A stretch of 64,000 bases of DNA from Actinomadura litoris (GTDB lineage Bacteria; Actinomycetota; Actinomycetes; Streptosporangiales; Streptosporangiaceae), in contig NZ_WOFH01000003.1 in the NCBI RefSeq assembly GCF_009733595.1, forward strand, positions 620,001 through 684,000. The letters run 5' to 3'. A program made the translations under genes and the position numbers. The notes below the pieces were generated by a model. The model did no database searches. It saw nothing but the letters and a program-made list of their open reading frames with translations, and was not told where the DNA came from. Below, one piece after another: positions 57,587-64,000 of this stretch. The number at the start of each line of letters is the position of its first letter. Position 1 is the stretch's first letter.

Positions 57587-57658
57587 CGGCAGACCGGGCT
57601 CGCGAGTCCGTTTCGCCGTTAAATGTGGACCTTGTCCCAACACGCAAAGGACACGCAC

Positions 57659-57967
57659 ATGGGCAACGACACCCCAAGAAGCGCTCCGCCGCCGGACGGG
57701 AGGGCGGTCGCGTGGCTTCGGGACGTGGTCAGGGCGCTGGAGGTGGTCGGCGGGTTCAAGCTGTCGCTGCACCGGCCGTACGGCGAAGCGGGGCCGTTTC
57801 TCGACGTCGTGGGTGACGAAGGCCCTCGGCTCGCCGAGGTCATCCGCGTCCGGCGGGAAGGGGCGGGGCTTCGGGGCGTCTGGTCGTGGGGCGAGGACAT
57901 CGAGGGGGACGGGGACCCGCAGGTCGCGGCCAAGGCGATCGGCAAGGTCGTCCGCCCGAGGATGTGA
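57659..57967 (+). CDS. Small hypothetical protein, XRE/DUF397 neighbourhood
   Basis: A 102-residue soluble protein, ATG 57659 with AAAGGA upstream. A Pro-rich N-terminus leads to AWLRDVVRALEVVGGFKLSL and strand-like AEVIRVRREGAGLRGVWSWG, an alpha/beta profile. No family is known to me. Small proteins of this kind often lie divergent from XRE/DUF397 pairs in actinomycetes. It is followed by two more small genes on the same strand. Confidence 0.6.
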   Translation: MGNDTPRSAPPPDGRAVAWLRDVVRALEVVGGFKLSLHRPYGEAGPFLDVVGDEGPRLAEVIRVRREGAGLRGVWSWGEDIEGDGDPQVAAKAIGKVVRPRM

Positions 57968-58052
57968 CCGCGCCGTGGGGACGCACGCGAAGGTGCCGGG
58001 AACCCGTCAGGCCGCGTCGCCTCCGCGTGACGTGGAGAGGGGGCGCGGCCCG

Positions 58053-58343
58053 GTGACCTTCATTCCGCAGCGCGAACGGCTCAGCTATCTGTTCCATCTG
58101 GCGCAGCTGTTCGAGCGGTTGCACGGGTTGATGGCCGTCTTCGCCGTCATTGACGGGTTCGTGGTCCTCCGCGTCATTCCGGTGCGACAGCCCCGGGGGG
58201 CAAGGACGGTCGGGTGTGTTTATAAGCAGGGCCAGTGGTGGTTCTACGACGTTCGGGCGGATCAGATCATCCGTCCCGCGAACGAGTTGGCCGCGACGGC
58301 GCGGGAGATCGGAACACAAATGGAAACGGTGGTGGCGGCGTGA
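58053..58343 (+). CDS. Small hypothetical protein, XRE/DUF397 neighbourhood
   Basis: A 96-residue protein from GTG 58053, preceded by GGAGAGGGGG. A GTG at 57975 would extend it by 26 residues. Features are a helical N-terminal half (ERLSYLFHLAQLFERLHGLM), strands FAVIDGFVVLRVIPV and VGCVYKQGQWWFYDV, then a C-terminal helix. No family recognised. Its stop overlaps the start of the MerR-like gene by four bases, so the two are translated together. Confidence 0.6.
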   Translation: MTFIPQRERLSYLFHLAQLFERLHGLMAVFAVIDGFVVLRVIPVRQPRGARTVGCVYKQGQWWFYDVRADQIIRPANELAATAREIGTQMETVVAA

Positions 58344-58666
58344 TCGGGCAGGAAGCCGAGGAGTATCCCGTCAAGAAATACGGGTTGGTCGCTCAGGCCA
58401 GCGGCATCGACGCGGACGCATGGATGACGCCCCGTTTCGCGGCGATGCTGGTCGGGGTGAATCCCACCCGGCTCAACCGGTGGGCCGCCGTCGGCCTGCT
58501 GTCGTACCAGCAGCGGAGGCCCGGCGCCCACCGCCGCTACCTCCGGGAGGAACTGCTGGTGGTGTCCGGCCTGGGCGTCGACGGGGACCCTCCGACGATC
58601 TACGCCCTCCGCCGACACGTGCGCAGGTCAGGGCGAAGGGGAGGTGGCGGAGAGGTCGGCCGGTAG
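58340..58666 (+). CDS. MerR/BldC-like small DNA-binding protein
   Basis: A 108-residue protein from GTG 58340, overlapping the previous stop (GTGA). The central segment MTPRFAAMLVGVNPTRLNRW, followed by AAVGLLSYQQRRPGAHRRYL, is a MerR-type winged helix with the characteristic R-x-Y at the end of the wing, as in BldC and excisionases. The C-terminus is Arg/Gly rich. No effector domain is present. Its last 39 bases overlap the convergent truncated regulator gene. Confidence 0.75.
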   Translation: MIGQEAEEYPVKKYGLVAQASGIDADAWMTPRFAAMLVGVNPTRLNRWAAVGLLSYQQRRPGAHRRYLREELLVVSGLGVDGDPPTIYALRRHVRRSGRRGGGGEVGR

Positions 58667-59041
58667 GCGGAGGGAGGCCGCGGTGTCGGAGCCGGTGGGG
58701 GCGCTGTAGATCATCATGGTCGGGTCGGGGCCGTCGGGGGCGCGCATGGCGACGTGGTCGAGGGAGAGTTCGCCGAGTCGCGGGTGGGCGAAGCGCTTGC
58801 GGCCGCGGGTCTTGCCATGCGCGCCGTGGTCGGCCCGCAGGCGGCGGAAGTCGGCGCTGTGCTGGGACAACTCGCCGACCAAGGCCGCCGGCCGCGTGTA
58901 GTGGTCGACGCTGACCCCGGCGGGCAGCGCCGGTTCCTCCCGGCGCAGGCCGGGTACCCGCCGCCGGCCCCCGAATCTGTCGGGACGCAGGCGGGCGCGC
59001 CGGGTCTTGAGGAACTCGCTGAGCTGCCGTGCACGATCCAC
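58628..59041 (-). pseudogene. XRE/MmyB-type regulator with a large internal deletion
   Basis: The 137-residue frame from GTG 59041 begins like an MmyB-family regulator (RARQLSEFLKTRRARLRPDR, then GGRRRVPGLRREE and PAGVSVDHYTR). It then jumps directly to that family's far C-terminus: LVGELSQHSADFRRLRADHG, GKTRGRKRFAHPRLGELSLD, and a final strand near MIYSAPTGSD. Intact members have roughly 270-290 residues, so about half, including most of the sensor domain, is missing without loss of frame. The helix-turn-helix is also cut short. It is probably non-functional, though a shortened product could still be made. Confidence 0.72.
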
Positions 59042-59108
59042 GGTCCCCGGTATCGGTGATCCGTGCGGCCGACGCGGTCGATCGTGTGTTCGAGTAGGGT
59101 GTGCTGTC

Positions 59109-59360
59109 GTGCTGGTCAAAGGGGCGGGCGGCACCCGCGAACACGTTCCGTTCCTGTGCCCGCGGGGGCACCGGCTGGAGGCCGGACGGGTCATCGTCGG
59201 GTGGTCGCCGTGCGTGTGCCCGCCCTGCTCCGGACGGGGCCGGGGGCTGCGCGGGCACCGCACGTACCTGTGCCTCGCCTGCCGGGACGAGCATGTGACG
59301 ACCAAGTGCTACCTGCCGCACCATGTGCCGTCCCTCGGCGCGGACTTCCGCTGGCCCTAG
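59109..59360 (+). CDS. Small Cys/His-rich putative zinc-ribbon protein
   Basis: An 83-residue protein from GTG 59109. Cysteines and histidines occur as FLCPRGHRL, SPCVCPPCSG, YLCLACRDEH and TTKCYLPHH, enough for one or two zinc sites. No enzymatic domain is seen. It overlaps the convergent VOC gene by four bases at its stop. Similar short zinc-ribbon proteins occur near actinomycete accessory regulators; the role is unknown. Confidence 0.6.
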   Translation: MLVKGAGGTREHVPFLCPRGHRLEAGRVIVGWSPCVCPPCSGRGRGLRGHRTYLCLACRDEHVTTKCYLPHHVPSLGADFRWP

Positions 59361-59755
59361 CGGCGGGGGCGGTGGGCTCGGATGTCCACGGGGCGGCCGT
59401 CGGGGTCGCGGGCCGTCATCGTCCACTGCGTGGGCAGTGTCTCGATCTCCGCGACCGGGTTGCCGGAGCCCAGGATCCGCTCGCGGACCTCATGGAGTTC
59501 TTCGTAGGTTCCGACCCGCAGTCCCCAGCCCGCTCTGCTCAGGGGGTCGAGGCCCGTGGTGGGGGCGGTGGCGGTTTCGACGATCATCAGGTGGTCGTTC
59601 TCGCCGACGTCGAGGACCGCGACCCGGGGGTCGGGGGGAGTCGCGGCGCGCTCGAACGCGAGCCGTGCTCCGAGCAGATCGGTGTAGTACGCCACGAGCC
59701 GGTCGAGGTCGGTCGTGGACAGCGTCACGTGGTTGATTCCGTGGAGATCGGGCAT
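59357..59755 (-). CDS. VOC-family (glyoxalase/fosfomycin-resistance-like) protein
   Basis: A 132-residue VOC-fold protein. LHGINHVTLSTTDLDRLVAY contains the first metal ligand (His of NHVTL), DHLMIVETAT follows, and the second module ends with TMTARDPDGRPVDIRAHRP. The NHVTLS...Y-x-D-LLG pattern is shared with fosfomycin thiol transferases and catechol dioxygenases. A resistance role is possible but not proven. ATG 59755 is well placed for the fold. Confidence 0.85.
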   Translation of the reverse strand: MPDLHGINHVTLSTTDLDRLVAYYTDLLGARLAFERAATPPDPRVAVLDVGENDHLMIVETATAPTTGLDPLSRAGWGLRVGTYEELHEVRERILGSGNPVAEIETLPTQWTMTARDPDGRPVDIRAHRPRR

Positions 59756-59832
59756 CGTGGCTCGACTCTAGTGCGGCCGCGGCCGCCCGGCGGGGCGCCG
59801 GAGGCGGGCCCCACCGGGACGAGCGCTGGCAC

Positions 59833-61587
59833 TCAGCCTTCGTAGCGGAGGCCGTGGCCGTAGGAGTAGAGGCCCGCGATGGTGACGGGGAGGCGGCCGC
59901 CGGGCTGGGTGCCGAAGACGACCTTGGCCGCGGCCTCGTGCATGGTCTGGTCGACGCGCAGGATGCGGGCCGTCGTGCCGTAGGTCGCCACGTACGCCTT
60001 GACGTGCGGATAGGACCTGATGTCGTAGGGCAGGCCGATGGCGATCGCGGCCACGGGCCTGCCGGTCGCCTGGAGCGCGCGGACGAGTTTGGCCTGCCCC
60101 TCGGGGAGTTCGCCCGAGGAGTACGTCGCGACGAGGACGCGGTCGGCCCCCTCGGCGCGGCGGACGGCCTCGGTGATCTCGGCGTCGGACGGGTTTGTCG
60201 TCGCCGACTGCCAACTGGTCACCGCGCCCGCGGACGCGGCGGCCACCTCCTTCGCGAACGGCTCGACCTGCGCGGCGCCCGCGACGAACGTGTGGTCGCG
60301 GGCGACCGGGTCGAACGGCAGCACGCCGTCCTCGTTGCGGACGAGGGTCGTGCCCGCGACGCCCATCGCGAGGGCGCGGCTATGGAAGCCCGTGTTCCCG
60401 CAGACGCGCTCGGCCGCGCGGGGGCTCACGTAGCGGTGGTCGAAGACGTCGTAGTCGCACTTCAGGGCCAGGATGCGGCGGACCGACTCGTCCACCCGGG
60501 CGCGGGAGAGCCTGCCCGCGCGCAGCGCGTCCAGCAGCGCGCCGACCGCGTCCACGTGGGTGGAGAACTCGCCGGTCGACATGATGATGTCGGCGCCCGC
60601 GTTGACCGCCATGACCGTGGCCTCGCGGACGCCCCAGTTCTTCGCGATCGCGTCCATGTCCATCGCGTCGGTGACGATCAGGCCCTTGAAGCCCAGGTCG
60701 CCGCGCAGCAGGCCGGTCAGCACCTTCGCGGAGAGCGTCGCGGGCAGGTCCGGGTCGATGGCCTTCACGACGACGTGCGCCGTCATGATCGACTCGACGC
60801 CGGCGGTGATCGCGGTGCGGAACGGGGGGAGGTGGACGCGGTCGAGCGTCGCGCGGTCGTACTCCACGGCGGGCAGGCCGAGGTGGCTGTCGGTCTTGGT
60901 GTCGCCGTGCCCGGGGAAGTGCTTGGGCGTGGAGATCAGCCCGGCCCGGCGGTAGGCGCGCACCTGGGCCTCGACCAGCTCCTGGACGAGTTCGGTCCGC
61001 TCCCCGAACGAGCGGACGCCGATGATCGGGTTCGCGGGGTTGGTGTTGACGTCGGCGTCCGGCGCGTAGTTCCAGTGGAAGCCCATCGCGCGCGCCTCGG
61101 CGGCGGTGATGGCCGCCGCCTCCCGCGCGTACCGGGCGTCGCGGGCCGCGCCGAGGCCCATCGCGTTGGGCAGGGGCGTCGTGCCCTCGCGGACGTTGTG
61201 CGTCGTCCCGAACTCGAAGTCGCCCGACATCAGCAGCGGCAGGCCGAGCCGCGTGTCCTGCGCCCACCGCTGCACGCGGTTGGAGTAGCGGGCGGCGAGG
61301 CCCGGCGTGCGCGGCTCCGAGGTGATCACAGAGCCGATCTTGAGGTCCTGGAGGGAGCGGCGCGTCTCCTCGTTGGGCAGGCCGTCAGGGCCGTCATGGG
61401 TGACCGCCATGACCATCTGACCGATCTTCTCCTCGTCGGTCATCCGCGCCAGGATGGCCTCGGGGTCGCGGCGCCGCTTCGGCGCCGCCTCCGCGAAGGC
61501 CGCCTGGGTGAAAGCCGTGGGCGCCAGCGCGATGCCGAGCGCCGCCGTCGTGATCGTGGACACCGCGGCCCGCCGTCCGATAGTCAT
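59833..61587 (-). CDS. Secreted glycoside hydrolase family 3 beta-N-acetylglucosaminidase
   Basis: A 584-residue GH3 enzyme. A twin-arginine-like signal peptide (GRRAAVSTITTAALGIALAP) covers about 1-35. The GH3 barrel follows, with ISTPKHFPGHGDTKTDSHLG, the His/Asp dyad loop of NagZ-type N-acetylglucosaminidases, and VTDAMDMDAIAKNWG with the nucleophile Asp. A C-terminal alpha/beta sandwich domain ends the chain. It removes GlcNAc from chitin or peptidoglycan fragments outside the cell. ATG 61587 has GGAGG. A DasR-like site lies about 22 bases upstream. Confidence 0.92.
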   Translation of the reverse strand: MTIGRRAAVSTITTAALGIALAPTAFTQAAFAEAAPKRRRDPEAILARMTDEEKIGQMVMAVTHDGPDGLPNEETRRSLQDLKIGSVITSEPRTPGLAARYSNRVQRWAQDTRLGLPLLMSGDFEFGTTHNVREGTTPLPNAMGLGAARDARYAREAAAITAAEARAMGFHWNYAPDADVNTNPANPIIGVRSFGERTELVQELVEAQVRAYRRAGLISTPKHFPGHGDTKTDSHLGLPAVEYDRATLDRVHLPPFRTAITAGVESIMTAHVVVKAIDPDLPATLSAKVLTGLLRGDLGFKGLIVTDAMDMDAIAKNWGVREATVMAVNAGADIIMSTGEFSTHVDAVGALLDALRAGRLSRARVDESVRRILALKCDYDVFDHRYVSPRAAERVCGNTGFHSRALAMGVAGTTLVRNEDGVLPFDPVARDHTFVAGAAQVEPFAKEVAAASAGAVTSWQSATTNPSDAEITEAVRRAEGADRVLVATYSSGELPEGQAKLVRALQATGRPVAAIAIGLPYDIRSYPHVKAYVATYGTTARILRVDQTMHEAAAKVVFGTQPGGRLPVTIAGLYSYGHGLRYEG

Positions 61588-61608
61588 CCCGCCTCCAGTT
61601 CGGTTGCC

Positions 61609-61626
61609 TACCGGTCTAGACCAGGC
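61609..61626. promoter_or_regulatory. DasR-responsive element (dre)-like site upstream of GH3 gene
   Basis: TACCGGTCTAGACCAGGC contains the palindrome GGTCTAGACC (61613-61622) and closely matches the DasR consensus ACTGGTCTAGACCACT. DasR is the GntR-type GlcNAc regulator of streptomycetes. Its position 22 bases before the start of a GlcNAc-releasing enzyme gives good functional agreement. Confidence 0.75.
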
Positions 61627-61667
61627 GATCCGCCTCTCGAAGGCAATGGAGAAACCTGCCAAGATCA

Positions 61668-61685
61668 GGTGAACGCGCGTTCACC
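61668..61685. promoter_or_regulatory. Perfect 18-base palindrome between the lipoprotein and GH3 genes
   Basis: GGTGAACGCGCGTTCACC is a perfect palindrome lying 12 bases after the lipoprotein stop and about 80 bases before the GH3 start. Having no loop it is more likely a protein binding site than a terminator. The binding protein is unknown. Confidence 0.45.
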
Positions 61686-61696
61686 GAACCGGGCGG

Positions 61697-62884
61697 TCAG
61701 CCCTTGATCTGCGTCCATGCCTCCGCCCAGCGGGAGTACTCCACGCACTTGGACCCGCGGTCGTCGCCGCAGTCCTTCGTCGGCGTCCGCCAGAAGGCGA
61801 GGCGCCGGTAGAAGCCCGGGTCGCCGACGTGGTAGGTCGCGCAGAACCCGCGCGCGGTGTACGCGCACGCCTTCGGGTTCGCGGGGGCCTCGCCGAACCA
61901 CTGCGCGACCTGCGCCTGGACGCGCGGCGTGGCCATCCAGCTCATCCACTTGTACATGCAGTTGGGGTGCTGCGCCTTGGACGAGATCATCCACGTGTCG
62001 GACCATCCCGTCGCGCCCTCGGACGGCAGCGTGGTCGCCACCGGCGCCTTCTCGGTCGCGGCGAGGTTCGCGGTGACCTGCCAGGCCGTCCCCGCGTAGT
62101 TGTCGGCGCTCTTGAACGACTGGAGTTCGTCGAGGTAGTTCGCCCAGTACTGGTTCACGTTGGGGCGCTGCCGCCGCAGCAGCTCGACCGCCGCGTCGAA
62201 CTGCTCGCCGTCGAGGGCGTACACGTCGCGGATCTTCAGGTCGGGACGGTGCGCCTTGAGGTAGAGGGCCGCGTCCGCGATGTAGATCGGGGAGTCGTAG
62301 GCGACGACGTGCCCGGCGGCGGGGGAGTCGGGCTTCCACACCACGTCCCACGACGTCGGACGCTGCTGGAGCTTGTCCGTGCGGTACATCAGCATGTTCG
62401 CGCCGTAGCCGTGCGGGACGCCGTACATGCGCCCCTTCACCGAGTTGTACGGCTGCTGCTTCAGGTACGGCGCGATGTCGTCGTACCCGCTGACCAGGCC
62501 CGTGTTGACGGGCGCGACGGTGCCGCCGTAGATCAGCCGCAGGCTCGCGTCGCCGGACGCCGAGACGCCGTCGTAGCGTCCCGTCCGCATCAGCGCGACC
62601 ATCGAGTCGGAGGTGTCGGCGACCTTCGCCGCGACGTGGCAGCCGGTGGCCCGGGTGAACGGCGCGACCCAGTTGACCTTCCTGTCGTTCGACCCGTTCT
62701 CGGCGTAGCCCGCCCACACGACGAGGTCGAGCCGGCCCTCCCCGGCGCCCACGTCCTGCTGCATCGGGACCTCCGGGACGGCGGCGACCTTGCCCTCCCC
62801 GCCGCCGCATCCGGAGGCCAGTGCGGCGGCGGCCGACAGCACGGCGGCGAGCTGGAGCGTCCTGCGGCGCGGTGTTCGACCCAT
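61697..62884 (-). CDS. ABC transporter solute-binding lipoprotein (PotD-like)
   Basis: A 395-residue extracellular lipoprotein. A signal peptide with lipobox LASGC (Cys26) is followed by a type I periplasmic-binding fold with the polyamine-binding-like start DLVVWAGYAENGSNDRKVNW, then GVPHGYGANMLMYRTDKLQ and a Trp-rich C-terminal lobe. Several cysteines in the last 70 residues (CMYKWMSW, CAYTARGFCATYH, KDCGDDRGSKC) could form disulfides. No permease or ATPase genes adjoin it in the window. It precedes the GH3 gene on the same strand, 109 bases apart, so a sugar substrate should also be considered. Confidence 0.85.
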   Translation of the reverse strand: MGRTPRRRTLQLAAVLSAAAALASGCGGGEGKVAAVPEVPMQQDVGAGEGRLDLVVWAGYAENGSNDRKVNWVAPFTRATGCHVAAKVADTSDSMVALMRTGRYDGVSASGDASLRLIYGGTVAPVNTGLVSGYDDIAPYLKQQPYNSVKGRMYGVPHGYGANMLMYRTDKLQQRPTSWDVVWKPDSPAAGHVVAYDSPIYIADAALYLKAHRPDLKIRDVYALDGEQFDAAVELLRRQRPNVNQYWANYLDELQSFKSADNYAGTAWQVTANLAATEKAPVATTLPSEGATGWSDTWMISSKAQHPNCMYKWMSWMATPRVQAQVAQWFGEAPANPKACAYTARGFCATYHVGDPGFYRRLAFWRTPTKDCGDDRGSKCVEYSRWAEAWTQIKG

Positions 62885-63055
62885 CACGTCGAAGGATCGT
62901 AGGGGTATTTCGGGCATTCCCGCATACATAATGTGATGATCTGGAAACTGTCGACACACGGCGGCGTGCCGTCCTAGGCTCTCCTGCGTTCCGCGCACCC
63001 GCCCGCCGCGTTCCGCGCCGCACCGTCCCCGCCGCCGACCGAAAGTTCAGCCGAA

Positions 63056-64000
63056 GTGCCACAACCAGGCCGCCCCGTGGACTCCTCCGCCGAGCAGCGG
63101 CGGGCCGGTCCGAAGGCCGCGCGTTTCCGCTCCATCCGCTTCAAGGTCATCCTGATGGTCACCGTCTCGGTGGTGTCGCTGGGCGTCCTGTGGGCGTTCG
63201 CCGCCAGCATCGCGCTGGGGGAGGGGCTCAACCTCCGGCACGTCGAGTCCGTCCAGGACCACTACGGCTACCCCTCCGGCGCGCTCGGCAGCGCGCTCCA
63301 GAACGAGCGCCGCCTGTCGATGGTCTACCTCGGCGGCCGCGCCGAGGGCGACCGCGCCGCGATGGAGTCGGGGCGGCTCGTCACCGACCGGCAGGCCGAG
63401 CTGTTCCGCTCGCTGGTCGCCGACAAGGGCGCGCGGGGCGCCGCGCCGCCGCAGGTCGGCCGGCTCGCCGACAAGATCATCGGCGAGCTGGACGCGCTGG
63501 CCGCCGGGCGCCGCTCGATCGACTCCGGCGCCACCGGCCGGGCCCGCGCGTTCGCCGACTACAGCGCGCTGCTCGCCGACGTCGGCTCGCTCCAGGGCTC
63601 GCTCGCCACCCTCGACAACTCCGAGGTCGCCAAGGACGCCCGCAACCAGGCGTCGCTGACCCGGGCCCGCGAGACGCTCGCGCAGGAGGACGCGCTGCTC
63701 GCGGGCGCGCTCGCCGCGGGCCGCATGACGCCCGCCGAGCACGCCCAGTTCGTCAAGCTCGTCGGGACGCAGCGCGCCCTGTACGGGTTCGCGGCGGCGG
63801 AGCTGCGCCCGGCCGACCAGGCGTACTACCAGCGCGTCGTCGGGATGCCCGAGTACACGCGGCTCCGCCTGCTGGAGGACCGGTTCGTCGGGTCGCTGCG
63901 GCTCGTCCGACCCAACGGCACGCCCGGCGTGCTGTGGAAGACCACCGCCGACTCCAACCTGACCCGGCTGCGCGGCCTGGAGCTGTCGGTCGCCGCGAGC
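63056..64000 (+). CDS. NIT-domain sensor histidine kinase (5' part, continues beyond window)
   Basis: The first 315 residues of a gene that runs off the right edge. A basic N-terminus (RRAGPKAARFRSIRFKV), a membrane helix at about 36-56 (ILMVTVSVVSLGVLWAFAAS), then a nitrate/nitrite-sensing (NIT) domain with ALQNERRLSMVYLGGRAEGD and long helices. Such kinases in actinomycetes carry HAMP and HATPase domains later, and usually begin conservons with Roadblock, DUF742 and GTPase genes; that part is outside the window. GTG 63056 is used, GTG 63077 is an alternative. Confidence 0.82.
   Translation, partial: MPQPGRPVDSSAEQRRAGPKAARFRSIRFKVILMVTVSVVSLGVLWAFAASIALGEGLNLRHVESVQDHYGYPSGALGSALQNERRLSMVYLGGRAEGDRAAMESGRLVTDRQAELFRSLVADKGARGAAPPQVGRLADKIIGELDALAAGRRSIDSGATGRARAFADYSALLADVGSLQGSLATLDNSEVAKDARNQASLTRARETLAQEDALLAGALAAGRMTPAEHAQFVKLVGTQRALYGFAAAELRPADQAYYQRVVGMPEYTRLRLLEDRFVGSLRLVRPNGTPGVLWKTTADSNLTRLRGLELSVAAS

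Overview
This is very GC-rich chromosomal DNA from an actinomycete. A filamentous, spore-forming relative of Actinomadura or the Streptosporangiales fits best, though that is inferred from gene content. The clues are paired XRE/DUF397 regulators, DUF6286/AmaP/Asp23 envelope genes, a chaplin-like secreted peptide, a DasR-type operator, a family 2B encapsulin with a terpene cyclase, Cds1, a Rip1-type M50 protease and an NIT-domain histidine kinase. No rRNA, tRNA, CRISPR array, insertion sequence or intact prophage was seen, and most of the window looks like ordinary chromosome.

Layout. 0-5 kb: a partial alanine-racemase-fold gene, an azoreductase/SMR pair with a divergent TetR, purU, a secreted beta-helix protein and a first DUF6286-AmaP pair. 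5.4-9.2 kb: dctA divergent from a CitA/CitB-type two-component system. 9.3-12.0 kb: a tightly overlapping Asp23/DUF2273/DUF6286/AmaP operon. 12.6-18 kb: a chaplin-like peptide, an HxlR regulator and the run gcvT-gcvH-glyA-sdaA led by a tandem glycine riboswitch. 18-24 kb: M50 protease, Cds1-type cysteine desulfhydrase, a membrane protein, an ATP-dependent DNA ligase and an anchored extracellular protein. 24-30 kb: a small leader-like unit, SDR/TetR divergent from a Baeyer-Villiger monooxygenase, and a WD40 Ser/Thr kinase. 30-45 kb: mixed housekeeping genes (lytic transglycosylase, rpsD, HugZ-like haem protein behind a double iron box, AAA ATPase, acyltransferase, ung, DDAH-like hydrolase, lpdA, MHS transporter).

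45.6-53.6 kb is the most distinctive locus. Two paralogous encapsulin shell genes, each with a cyclic-nucleotide-binding-like domain, flank a 750-residue two-domain terpene cyclase. A polyprenyl diphosphate synthase, a membrane Ser/Thr kinase and an unknown gene follow. Junctions overlap or are very short, so this is probably one operon for a terpene-making protein compartment. The cyclase carries GTSA[AV]R motifs in its interdomain linker and C-terminal tail, matching the N-terminal arms of both shells.

53.6-64 kb is accessory in character: a MarR/VOC pair with twin operators, a collagen-like secreted protein, an XRE/DUF397 cluster with small unknown proteins, an internally deleted MmyB-type regulator, an N-acetylglucosaminidase behind a DasR-like site, a solute-binding lipoprotein, and the start of an NIT-domain histidine kinase.

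Cross-cutting observations are a dispersed repeat of about 110 bp present twice, both times between convergent genes, and two paralogous envelope-stress modules.
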